This document shows, one piece after another, positions 28,510-36,032 of a stretch of DNA of 64,000 nucleotides (the first letter of the stretch is position 1; every line of letters begins with the position of its first letter). Both the position numbers and the translations under genes were made by a program. This stretch comes from Caballeronia sordidicola. GTDB lineage: Bacteria > Pseudomonadota > Gammaproteobacteria > Burkholderiales > Burkholderiaceae. The stretch is taken from positions 62,001 to 126,000 of the forward strand of contig NZ_MTHB01000063.1 in the NCBI RefSeq assembly GCF_002220365.1, read 5' to 3'. The notes under the pieces are model-generated. The model saw only the letters and a list, made by a program, of their open reading frames with translations, did not search any database and was not told where the DNA came from.

Positions 28510-29352
28510 TCAGCGGTTGTTGCGGTTCATGAACAGCAGGCGCTCGAACAGGCTCAGGTCTTGTTCGTTCTTGAGCAACGCGCCATGCAACGGCGGGATG
28601 ACTTGTTTCTGATCGGTGGAACGCAGCGCTTCGGGGCCAATATCCTCGGCCAGCAGCAACTTCAGCCAGTCGAGCAATTCCGATGTCGACGGCTTTTTCT
28701 TCAGGCCCGACACGTTGCGCAACTCGAAGAAACTTTGCATCGCGGCGGCGAGCAGTTCCTGCTTGATGCCAGGAAAATGCACCTCGACGATCTGCTTCAT
28801 CGTCGTGGGTTCGGGGAATTTGATGTAATGGAAAAAGCAGCGGCGCAGGAAAGCGTCGGGTAGTTCTTTCTCGTTGTTCGACGTGATGATCACCAGCGGC
28901 CGGTGTTTGGCTTTCACCAGCTCGTGGGTCTCGTATACATAGAATTCCATCCGGTCGAGTTCGCGCAGCAGGTCGTTCGGGAATTCGATGTCCGCTTTAT
29001 CGATTTCATCGATCAGCAGCACGCCGGGTTCATCCGCGTCGAAAGCCTGCCACAGCACGCCCTTGACGATGTAATTGCGGATGTCCTTCACGCGTTCGTC
29101 GCCGAGCTGGGAATCGCGCAGGCGCGACACCGCGTCGTACTCGTAGAGGCCTTGCTGGGCCTTCGTGGTCGACTTGATATGCCATTGCAGCAGCGGCATG
29201 CCGAGCGCGGCGGCGACTTCCTCGGCCAGCATGGTCTTGCCGGTGCCGGGCTCGCCCTTGATCAGGAGCGGGCGCTGCAGGGTGATCGCGGCATTGACGG
29301 CGAGCTTGAGATCGTCGGTGGCGACGTATTGCGATGAACCTTCAAAACGCAT
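28510..29352 (-). CDS. MoxR family AAA+ ATPase
   Basis: A 280-residue AAA+ ATPase. Walker A is GEPGTGKT in LLIKGEPGTGKTMLAEEVA, Walker B is VLLIDEIDKAD, sensor 1 is PLVIITSNNEKELPDAFLRR with the arginine finger, and sensor 2 lies in the helical lid. This short form with VKAKHRPLV matches the MoxR subgroup paired with CoxE-like VWA proteins. It probably remodels a client complex together with the VWA protein encoded downstream. The start at 29352 is the first ATG and fits the family N-terminus (MRFEGSSQYVATDDL). Confidence 0.9.
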   Translation of the reverse strand: MRFEGSSQYVATDDLKLAVNAAITLQRPLLIKGEPGTGKTMLAEEVAAALGMPLLQWHIKSTTKAQQGLYEYDAVSRLRDSQLGDERVKDIRNYIVKGVLWQAFDADEPGVLLIDEIDKADIEFPNDLLRELDRMEFYVYETHELVKAKHRPLVIITSNNEKELPDAFLRRCFFHYIKFPEPTTMKQIVEVHFPGIKQELLAAAMQSFFELRNVSGLKKKPSTSELLDWLKLLLAEDIGPEALRSTDQKQVIPPLHGALLKNEQDLSLFERLLFMNRNNR

Positions 29353-29441
29353 GACGCGTTCCTCGGAGAAGGAAAAATTGCAGTATAAGTCAGAAGGGTT
29401 TGGGGGGAGCTACCCCCGGAACGTCCGATGGGGCTCACCCG

Positions 29442-29489
29442 CGCCCCGAATCCCGCCCCGAATCGCGCCCCGAATCCCGCCCCAAATCG
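29442..29489. repeat. 12-bp tandem repeat, four copies
   Basis: The unit CGCCCCGAATCS occurs four times with one substitution in the last copy. It lies in the 450-bp divergent region between moxR and the cytochrome genes. Confidence 0.9.
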
Positions 29490-29802
29490 CGCCGTTGCTG
29501 CCGAAGGAGCACCAAATGTCCATCGGACAGATTGTCGCAGTCTCCCGGGACCCCAGGCGGCGCGGCCTTGTGCGATGGGGCCGGCCCCGCTGCGGCCGGT
29601 GGACGCAGGGTAGGTCGCGCGGTACAATTAGCGCGATTTTTTTGGCCCGCGTGGCTGGAAACCGGATCAGCGCTCTCAGGTACGATGCACCGAGACTATT
29701 CAGTGCAAATAGTCAGCGCCGTCCGTTTGACCAGTCCCGAGAAAGTCCCGGAACGCCAGGCGTCCAAGGTGCCGGATTTCCCCTCATGCCAGGTTAGAAG
29801 CT
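29490..29802. promoter_or_regulatory. Divergent intergenic region with candidate promoter of the cytochrome c genes
   Basis: TACAAT at 29621-29626 is a good -10 box, about 175 bases before the first cytochrome gene; no matching -35 box is clear. A GC-rich inverted repeat GGGGCCGGCCCC lies near 29577-29588. Open frames here lack protein character. Confidence 0.35.
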
Positions 29803-30168
29803 ATGAATAAATTCGTCGGCAAATGTGCCGTGATCGCAGCGCTGTCGGGGCTTGCCGGCTTCGCGACACAGGCATCCGCCGATGTCGTGGGCAACGCGAA
29901 GGCAGCCCAGGGCAAAGTTGCGATGTGTATCGGGTGCCACGGCATTCCCGGTTACCGCACCGCGTATCCCGAGGTGTACCGGGTCCCCATGCTCGGCGGC
30001 CAGAGCGCCCGCTATATTGAGAACGCGCTGCATGCCTACAAGAAGGGCGACCGCCATTTCGAGACGATGCATGGCATAGCGACCACGTTGACCGATCAGG
30101 ATATCGCCGACATCGCGGCGTATTACGCCGCGCAAACCCCCTCTTCGAAGAACAATCCCGACAAGTGA
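29803..30168 (+). CDS. Periplasmic c-type cytochrome, class I
   Basis: A 121-residue exported monohaem cytochrome. The signal peptide runs to about residue 26 (CAVIAALSGLAGFATQASA). The haem site is CIGCH at residues 42-46, and the Met axial ligand is probably Met89 in HFETMHG. The context LGGQSARYIENALHAYKKG, with a helix of the TDQDIADIAAYYAA type at the end, is that of half-cytochrome c4 or c553-like proteins. It shuttles electrons in the periplasm, most often to terminal oxidases. A second cytochrome gene follows 81 bases later. Confidence 0.9.
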   Translation: MNKFVGKCAVIAALSGLAGFATQASADVVGNAKAAQGKVAMCIGCHGIPGYRTAYPEVYRVPMLGGQSARYIENALHAYKKGDRHFETMHGIATTLTDQDIADIAAYYAAQTPSSKNNPDK

Positions 30169-30249
30169 TCCGCGTTGCGCCCGCATCTGAAACTTAGGAC
30201 TCAAGGGCGCCCGTCACCCGGTAATCACTAATCGCGGACAGGAGAATTC

Positions 30250-30639
30250 ATGAAGGCACTCGATACAGTGTTGAAGACAGCATGCACGACAGCCGCGCTG
30301 ATCGGCGCGATCGGCGCGATCAACGTCCTGGCCATGCAGCCGGCGCATGCAGCCGACGCAAGCAATGGCAAGGTGCTCACCGAGGCCCACAATTGCGCAG
30401 CCTGCCACGGCCCGAACCTGAACAAGCCGGTGAGCGCGGAATATCCGAAGCTCGCAGGCCAGCACGCCGACTACCTCTACTGGGCGCTGCGCCAGTACCA
30501 GATGGGCAGCGGCAATCCGCACTTCGGGCGTAACAACGCGATCATGGCTGCGCAAGTGCAAAGCTTGTCGCAAAGCGACCTGAAAGACATCTCGGCATAT
30601 ATCGAATCGTTGGACGGTGATCTGGTCGTGAAGAAGTAA
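30250..30639 (+). CDS. Periplasmic c-type cytochrome, class I
   Basis: A 129-residue exported monohaem cytochrome, a diverged relative of the preceding gene. The signal peptide ends near residue 34 (MQPAHA). The haem site is CAACH at residues 49-53, and the Met ligand is probably in NAIMAAQVQSLSQ. Shared features are LAGQHADYLYWALRQYQMG and a final helix SDLKDISAYIESL. The ATG has AGGAGAATTC upstream, a strong ribosome site. The pair may act together like the two halves of cytochrome c4. Confidence 0.9.
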   Translation: MKALDTVLKTACTTAALIGAIGAINVLAMQPAHAADASNGKVLTEAHNCAACHGPNLNKPVSAEYPKLAGQHADYLYWALRQYQMGSGNPHFGRNNAIMAAQVQSLSQSDLKDISAYIESLDGDLVVKK

Positions 30640-30698
30640 GCATCGCCCGGTTGTTGTTGTTCTTTGTTGTTCTATTTTTTTTTGATGCGCGCATAAGA

Positions 30699-30737
30699 AA
30701 CACCCCGCTGGTGAACTACCCGCGGGGTGTTTTCGTT
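30699..30737 (+). terminator. Terminator of the cytochrome c pair
   Basis: AACACCCCGC pairs with GCGGGGTGTT across a 13-base loop, followed by TTCGTTTTT. It may also serve the convergent DUF1841 gene. Confidence 0.82.
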
Positions 30738-30764
30738 TTTGATTCAGACCTGAGCTCTTGGCCC

Positions 30765-31196
30765 TTAGTCTCGCGACGCTCGCTGTTCGATCAGCGCAAG
30801 ATACGCATCGGTGTCGGGCGGCGTGTTGTTGCGCTGTGATTCCCAGATGATCTGCCCAAGGCATTCCATGATGGCGTGCTGAGCGTCATGCGTTGAACCC
30901 ATCCGGCCGACCAGCCGCTCATGCGCACGCCGGATGCCGGGCGGTTGATCAATGGACAGTTGCTCGGTAATGGCAAGATGCATCGATAAATGCAGGAACG
31001 GGTTGCTCTTGCCCTGATCCGGCGAGTAATCGGCATGGGCCACGTCGGGAGCGGCGAGTTCTTGCTGGTATTCAGGATGCTCACCGATCCAGTCCGCCGC
31101 AATGCTCTCAAGCGGTGTCAGGACGCCGCCCTCGCGCTGCTTGCGCCAGGTATCGGTGAAAAATTGGCGAACTTCGTCGCGGCTGGGGTTGAACAT
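30765..31196 (-). CDS. DUF1841 family protein
   Basis: A 143-residue soluble protein with MFNPSRDEVRQFFTDTWRK at the start, LESIAADWIGEHPEYQ, and NPFLHLSMHLAITEQLSIDQ. This is the conserved pattern of DUF1841, found widely in beta- and gammaproteobacteria and without known function. I use ATG 31196, which opens exactly at the family N-terminus; an ATG seven codons upstream (31217) is possible, and neither has a clear ribosome site. It sits downstream of nth on the same strand, 174 bases away, with repeats in between. Confidence 0.85.
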   Translation of the reverse strand: MFNPSRDEVRQFFTDTWRKQREGGVLTPLESIAADWIGEHPEYQQELAAPDVAHADYSPDQGKSNPFLHLSMHLAITEQLSIDQPPGIRRAHERLVGRMGSTHDAQHAIMECLGQIIWESQRNNTPPDTDAYLALIEQRASRD

Positions 31197-31255
31197 GGTG
31201 GTGGGCTTGGCTTGCATAGGTCGTTTTCAGAGGCTCATTTTAAGCTGCATCGCCG

Positions 31256-31299
31256 TCTCTCGCCCGTCTCTTGCCCGCTTCTCGCCCGCTTCTCGCCCG
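31256..31299. repeat. 11-bp tandem repeat, four copies
   Basis: Four units of the type YTTCTCGCCCG / TCTCTCGCCCG in a row, differing at a few positions, between nth and the DUF1841 gene. Confidence 0.85.
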
Positions 31300-31350
31300 C
31301 CCCGCGCACGCGTCGGCTTGACCGCTTCGGCTCTCGCCGGCCTTCCCGCC

Positions 31351-31377
31351 GTTTATTCCGTTTATTCCGTTTATTCG
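31351..31377. repeat. 9-bp tandem repeat, three copies, reaching the nth stop codon
   Basis: GTTTATTCC twice and GTTTATTCG once. On the minus strand the third copy contains the TAA stop of nth (31371-31373), so the repeat has grown right at the gene end. Confidence 0.85.
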
Positions 31378-32015
31378 ATAGGCGCCGGCGTCTTCGGCCG
31401 GAACTCGCACAGCGGCTCGATCGCGCAATGCCAGCATTCCGGCACGCGTGCCCGGCATACATAACGACCGTGCAGGATCAGCCAGTGATGGGCGTCCTGC
31501 TTGAATTCATCGGGGACGAATTTCTCCAACGCCATTTCGACCGCTCGCACATCCTTGCCCGGCGCGAGCCCGGTGCGATTCGATACACGGAAGATATGCG
31601 TATCCACGGCGATGGTCGGATGGCCGAACGCCGTGTTGAGAATGACGTTCGCCGTCTTGCGTCCTACGCCCGGCAGCGCTTCGAGCGCCTCGCGATCATC
31701 CGGGACCTCGCTTCCGTATTGCTCCACCAGGATCTTGCACGTGGCGATCACGTTCCTCGCCTTCGTCCGAAACAATCCGATGGTCTTGATGTACTCCGTC
31801 ACGCCTTCTTCGCCGAGCGCCAGCACCTTGGCCGGCGTGTTGGCGACCGGGTACATGCGCCGCATGGCCTTGTTCACGGAGACATCGGTGGCTTGTGCCG
31901 ACAACAGCACGGAGATCAGCAATTCGAACGGCGATTCATGTTCGAGTTCGGTGGTCGGATGCGGATTCAGGCTTTGCAGCGTTTCAAAGATCGCGTGGCG
32001 TTTTTTGGCGTTCAT
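31371..32015 (-). CDS. nth: Endonuclease III
   Basis: A 214-residue bifunctional DNA glycosylase/AP lyase for oxidised pyrimidines. The helix-hairpin-helix is LPGVGRKTANVILN, with the catalytic Lys in GRKTA and the catalytic Asp in VDTHIFRVSNR. The C-terminal 4Fe-4S cluster is C-x6-C-x2-C-x5-C (CRARVPECWHCAIEPLC). All catalytic and cluster residues are present. It starts five bases after the stop of rsxB; in E. coli nth is likewise the last gene of the rsx operon. Confidence 0.95.
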   Translation of the reverse strand: MNAKKRHAIFETLQSLNPHPTTELEHESPFELLISVLLSAQATDVSVNKAMRRMYPVANTPAKVLALGEEGVTEYIKTIGLFRTKARNVIATCKILVEQYGSEVPDDREALEALPGVGRKTANVILNTAFGHPTIAVDTHIFRVSNRTGLAPGKDVRAVEMALEKFVPDEFKQDAHHWLILHGRYVCRARVPECWHCAIEPLCEFRPKTPAPIE

Positions 32016-32020
32016 CGTGT

Positions 32021-32962
32021 TCAGGCTTTGTGATCGTTGTCCGACGCATTAGCAGGTGTGTTGCCGGGCTCTACCGCGGGCGTCGACCTTTTGTCGTCGT
32101 CTGCTCGGATCATGCCGAGCCGGCGTCGCCGCGCATCTGCTGCATCGATCTGCGCCTGAACCTCGGGGCTGAGCGCGTCGGTGTTTTTCGGCCCCGCGCC
32201 GAGTCTGGCCAGCTCTTCTTTCTTCTGGCGTGCACGGTCCATCGCGGCCTGGATGATGGCGCGCTTTTTTGCCTGCGCGTCGTCGTCGGCCGTGGTGGCG
32301 GGCTGGGTCGCCTTTGATTCAACAGATCCATCCGGCTGAGTATCCAGATGCGTATTTGGCTCGACACGTGGCTCACTGCTTGGCTCGGTACCCGACGCCC
32401 CGACCATGCGTGCTGCCTTGCGCGCTTCGGCCGCGTCGCGTTCACGTGCGAGGCGTGCCAGGCGCCAGTCGTGCCGCTCGCGCGCCGCGTCGGCTTCCTG
32501 CTGGCTCCATGCGTCCCAGCCGGTCTTCTCGGCCGTGACCGGGACCATGGCGATGCAATCGACCGGGCAGGGCGGTATGCACAGGTCGCAGCCGGTGCAG
32601 AGCTCGGGGATGATCGTATGCATCTGCTTCGCCGCCCCGATGATTGCATCGACCGGACATGCCTGCAGGCATAGCGTGCATCCGATGCAAAGATTTTCAT
32701 CGATGATCGCAAGCGGCCGTGGCCGTTCCACACCGTTAGCCGGGTTGAGCGCAATGACAGGCATGCCGAGCAGGCTGGCCAGGCGCACCACGCCCTCCTG
32801 TCCGCCCGGCGGGCACTGGTTGTAGTTTGCCTCGCCTGCGGCAATGGCCTCGGCATACGGCCGGCAAGCGGGATAACCGCATTTGGTGCACTGCGTTTGG
32901 GGCAGCCGGTCTTCAATCTGGTCAGCGAGAGTATTGGGAGAGGTTGCAGTCACTACGGTCAC
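32021..32962 (-). CDS. rsxB: RsxB/RnfB-type ferredoxin subunit, soluble form
   Basis: A 313-residue iron-sulfur protein of the RnfB/RsxB family. Residues 10-55 hold the DUF-type 4Fe-4S domain ([27 protein letters not shown]). Two ferredoxin 4Fe-4S motifs follow: [16 protein letters not shown] and [17 protein letters not shown] tail of about 150 residues is charged, helical and partly low-complexity ([20 protein letters not shown]). The N-terminal membrane helix of E. coli RsxB is absent, and no rsxA, C, D, G or E is adjacent; only nth follows. In E. coli the complex keeps SoxR reduced; the partner here is unknown. Confidence 0.9.
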   Translation of the reverse strand: MTVVTATSPNTLADQIEDRLPQTQCTKCGYPACRPYAEAIAAGEANYNQCPPGGQEGVVRLASLLGMPVIALNPANGVERPRPLAIIDENLCIGCTLCLQACPVDAIIGAAKQMHTIIPELCTGCDLCIPPCPVDCIAMVPVTAEKTGWDAWSQQEADAARERHDWRLARLARERDAAEARKAARMVGASGTEPSSEPRVEPNTHLDTQPDGSVESKATQPATTADDDAQAKKRAIIQAAMDRARQKKEELARLGAGPKNTDALSPEVQAQIDAADARRRRLGMIRADDDKRSTPAVEPGNTPANASDNDHKA

Positions 32963-33474
32963 ATTAACGGCTTGCTAACAGCGTGGGGAGGGCGGCGCGG
33001 ACGGGCTCGTGACCTTGGCGCGAAGGAGTTGCAACACGAACGGTCTGCTCATCTGGCGTTGGCCGGGCCCGTGGGTCAGACAAAACAGCCGATTGCAGAC
33101 TATTGGCCACTGGCGCGATCCGTATGATCCACATTCGATCCACATTCGATCCGCATTGGGCGACCTCGGGCGGCATTCGTTGACGGCACGTGGGGACATG
33201 TCGACCGCTCTGGTTCGCGCTCATTTTTGACGTCATGTTCGAGCGTTTCCGACCGTTGCACGGGAAGCGGCATTATCGCCGAATTTCAAGCTGTTCCCAA
33301 TCATTCCCAATTGCCAACATGCCAACGATGTGCACATAATCAAATCGCTTTCGATTGACTGCAGGACGGTATCCCCCAATCACGTTGGCGTAACCGATCC
33401 ATCGCATGCTTCCTGCGGACACGGGAACGCGTGACGCTATTTCGATAACGCGGTTTGTCGATCACAAAGCCACC
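32963..33474. other. 512-bp divergent intergenic region between rsxB and the TetR regulator
   Basis: Holds the promoters of both genes and an 11-bp tandem repeat at 33126. Open frames on both strands lack ribosome sites and family resemblance. Nothing else is apparent. Confidence 0.45.
33126..33158. repeat. 11-bp tandem repeat, three copies
   Basis: GATCCACATTC twice, then GATCCGCATTG, upstream of the TetR gene and about 160 bases from the rsxB start. Confidence 0.85.
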
Positions 33475-34107
33475 ATGAACCAGCCAAAAATCAAAAGAGA
33501 TCCCGAGGGTACACGCCGTCGCATCCTGCTCGCCGCCGCAGAGGAATTTGCTGCGGGTGGCTTATTCGGCGCGCGTGTTGACCAGATTGCACGCCGTGCC
33601 GAAACCAACGAGCGAATGCTCTACTATTATTTCGGCAGCAAGGAGCAGTTGTTCACGGCTGTGCTCGAACATGCATTCGCCGCACTCACGGACGCTGAAA
33701 AGACGCTGGATCTCGATGGAATCGCGCCCGTCGAAGCCATCACGCAACTGGCGCATTTCATCTGGAATTATTATCGTGAGCATCCCGAACTCTTGCGGCT
33801 CATCAATAACGAAAATCTGCACGAAGCCCGCTATATAAAGGGTTCCACGCGAATTCGAGAGTTGATTTCGCCGGTGGTCGCCACGCTCGCGAAGATTCTC
33901 GAACGTGGTCAGCATGCCGGACTATTTCGCAATAACGTCGACCCGCTGCGCTTTTACGTGACTTTGTCGGGTCTTGGCTATTACATCGTATCGAACCGAT
34001 TCACGCTCGAAGCCACCTTTGGGCTCGACTTCAGCCGCGACGCCGAACGCGACGAAATCATCAAGATGAACACGGAATTGCTGCTCGCATATTTGCTGCG
34101 ACGCTGA
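33475..34107 (+). CDS. TetR/AcrR family transcriptional regulator
   Basis: A 210-residue regulator. The helix-turn-helix is RRRILLAAAEEFAAGGLFGA followed by RVDQIARRAETNERMLYYYF and GSKEQLFTAVLEHAF, the classical TetR DNA-binding pattern. The ligand domain contains FIWNYYREHPELLRLINNEN and LHEARYIKGSTRIRELI, typical of the CapR/RutR-like branch of TetR proteins. Target and ligand are not evident; the gene is convergent with phaZ and has no divergent partner closer than rsxB. The start at 33475 follows AAAGCCACC; the open frame before it has no family resemblance. Confidence 0.85.
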   Translation: MNQPKIKRDPEGTRRRILLAAAEEFAAGGLFGARVDQIARRAETNERMLYYYFGSKEQLFTAVLEHAFAALTDAEKTLDLDGIAPVEAITQLAHFIWNYYREHPELLRLINNENLHEARYIKGSTRIRELISPVVATLAKILERGQHAGLFRNNVDPLRFYVTLSGLGYYIVSNRFTLEATFGLDFSRDAERDEIIKMNTELLLAYLLRR

Positions 34108-34154
34108 CGCATCGGCTTCCTCGCGGCCACTACGCCACAGAGGGGCCGCAAATG

Positions 34155-34184
34155 AAACACGCCGCGTTTAACGCAGCGTGTTTT
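34155..34184. terminator. Terminator between the convergent TetR and phaZ genes
   Basis: AAACACGCCGCG and CGCAGCGTGTTT form a 12-bp stem with one mismatch around TTTAA, with a T run on the plus side and an A-rich flank on the other. Confidence 0.75.
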
Positions 34185-34227
34185 GTCGTGCCAATTAATT
34201 TCAGGCAGGTATTTCGTCAGACCGCGA

Positions 34228-35499
34228 TCACGCCGGAATGGCTTCCGTTTTCGGCGCCTTGTCGTGCATGAGAATGAATTCGCGCAGTTGCGGATACACC
34301 ATTGTGCGCCAGCGGCGTCCCGAGAAAATGCCGTAGTGGCCGGCCTTCTCCGCTATGTAGTGGCGTTTGTTCTTCGCCGCAATGCCGGTGCACAGGTCAT
34401 GCGCCGCGCGTGTCTGGCCGCTGCCGGATATGTCGTCGAGCTCGCCTTCGATGGTCAGCAGCGCCGTGTTCTTGATGTCCTGGGGACGCACGAGTTCGCC
34501 ATTGACGTTCCACGTACCTTCGGCCAGGAGAAACTCCTGGAACACAATGCGAATGGTGTCGAGATAGTAGTCGGCGTCCATGTCGAGCACAGCGTTGTAT
34601 TCGTCGTAGAAGCGGCGATGTTGCTCCGCATCTTCGTCGTCACCACGCATCAGGTTCTGATAAAAGTCCCAATGCGCCGTCACGTGCCGCTCCGGGTTCA
34701 TGGCGACAAAACCGGCATGCTGCAGAAAGCCCGGATATACCTTGCGGCCTACACCCGGATAGTTTGCCGGCACCGTGTAGATCACGTTGTTCTCGAACCA
34801 TTCGTATGAATGTTCACTCGCGAGCGAGTTGACCGACGTGGGGCTGCGACGCGCATCAATAGGGCCGCCCATCATGGTCATGGTGCGCGGCGTGTCTTCG
34901 CCGCGGCTCGCCATCAGCGAAATGGCGGCGAGCACCGGCACGGTCGGCTGGCACACCGAGATCACGTGCAGGTCCTTCGCGCCAATATGGCGGATGAATT
35001 CCTGGATGTACTCCACGTAGTCGTCGAGATGGAACGAGCCGTCTTCGAGCGGCACCATGCGGGCGTCGAGCCAGTCGGTCAGATAGACCTTGTGATCGAG
35101 CAGCAGCGTCTTTACCGTGTCGCGCAACAGCGTGGAATGGTGACCCGACAGCGGGGCGCACACCAGCACGATAGGTTCGGTCTTGAGTTCGGTGACCGTG
35201 GCGCTGTCGTCCGAGAAACGCTTGAAGCGGATCAGCCTGCAGAAGGGTTTTTCCACCACGATCTGCTCGACGATAGGAATGGCATGGCCGTTCTTCTCGA
35301 TCTGATGCAGCTCGAACTCTGGCTTTTCGTAGTCCTTGCCCAGGCGGTACAGCAATTCGTAGCCGGCCGCGAGCCGCGTGGAACCAGGCACGTAGGCGAG
35401 CGGGCTGGAAGGATTGGTGAACGACTTTGATGCCGCTTCCGCCCATGCCGTAAGGGGACTCAACATGGCCCGCTGAAACTCGTGGAATTGATAGAGCAT
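34228..35499 (-). CDS. phaZ: Intracellular polyhydroxyalkanoate depolymerase
   Basis: A 423-residue PHA depolymerase of the Ralstonia eutropha PhaZ1 type, which degrades native PHB granules in the cell. The nucleophile is Cys183 in ISVCQPTVPV, replacing the usual lipase-box Ser. The rest of the triad falls at Asp355 (EGELDDISG) and His388 (EKAGHYG), the same numbers as reported for the Ralstonia enzyme. No signal peptide is present. ATG 35499 starts the family N-terminus MLYQFHEFQRAMLSPL; the longer open frame upstream is not conserved in type. No PHA synthase lies nearby. Confidence 0.93.
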   Translation of the reverse strand: MLYQFHEFQRAMLSPLTAWAEAASKSFTNPSSPLAYVPGSTRLAAGYELLYRLGKDYEKPEFELHQIEKNGHAIPIVEQIVVEKPFCRLIRFKRFSDDSATVTELKTEPIVLVCAPLSGHHSTLLRDTVKTLLLDHKVYLTDWLDARMVPLEDGSFHLDDYVEYIQEFIRHIGAKDLHVISVCQPTVPVLAAISLMASRGEDTPRTMTMMGGPIDARRSPTSVNSLASEHSYEWFENNVIYTVPANYPGVGRKVYPGFLQHAGFVAMNPERHVTAHWDFYQNLMRGDDEDAEQHRRFYDEYNAVLDMDADYYLDTIRIVFQEFLLAEGTWNVNGELVRPQDIKNTALLTIEGELDDISGSGQTRAAHDLCTGIAAKNKRHYIAEKAGHYGIFSGRRWRTMVYPQLREFILMHDKAPKTEAIPA

Positions 35500-36032
35500 G
35501 TCTGACCTGTATAAAACCGGCTGCGCCCGTGTTCGGGAGCGTGTCCGGCGGTTGGCCTCTATCGGCGGTGGCGTCATGCCGGGGCAGGCTTTCGCTGGTT
35601 CCCGGCTCGGCGTGCAGTTCGTCGATTGCACCGCATTGCTGGTGCTGGCAGTTATTCGTTATTACTTTCGTTGTTGCTTATTTGCTTCATGAGGGGTCGC
35701 GGGGAATGAGGCAGGGACCGGGAGCGGGCATGAGCCGGCGTTGCGCCTTCTGGGCTGAAAATGGAACAGCACACGAAACACATGCCGGCTAAGCCGTGAC
35801 ACCAGACCCCGATTCAATATTCCGGATTGAAGCCCCGCTTTGAACCCTTGCTTCGAGGCCTCGCTTCGAGGCCTCGCTTGGAAACTCCAATTCGCCGAAC
35901 GACCGGTCGGAAAGCCTCTTCGATCATAGCCAAGAATGCGCTTTTGTGCAACGCAACATACGTGCTCTTTACCTCTATTCAGCATGAATTTTGCGTCGAA
36001 ATCGTCAATTTCCGTTAATCATTCGAATCGCA
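35500..36032. other. 533-bp intergenic region upstream of phaZ
   Basis: Contains the phaZ promoter region and a 13-bp tandem repeat at 35850. The GH15 gene ends at its right border. No gene is supported here. Confidence 0.45.
35850..35880. repeat. 13-bp tandem repeat, two copies plus a partial third
   Basis: GCTTCGAGGCCTC occurs twice head to tail followed by GCTTG. Each unit also contains the palindrome GAGGCCTC. Confidence 0.8.

Noticed and set aside
29517-29797. Possible small plus-strand gene starting MSIGQIVAVSRDPRRRG upstream of the cytochromes
   Set aside because: Although AAGGAG precedes the ATG, the frame runs through a GC-rich inverted repeat and the likely cytochrome promoter, and the product is low-complexity without homology to anything I recognise.
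29442-31377. Tandem repeats considered as CRISPR arrays
   Set aside because: Units are only 9-12 bp, directly abutting with no spacers, and no cas genes are present.
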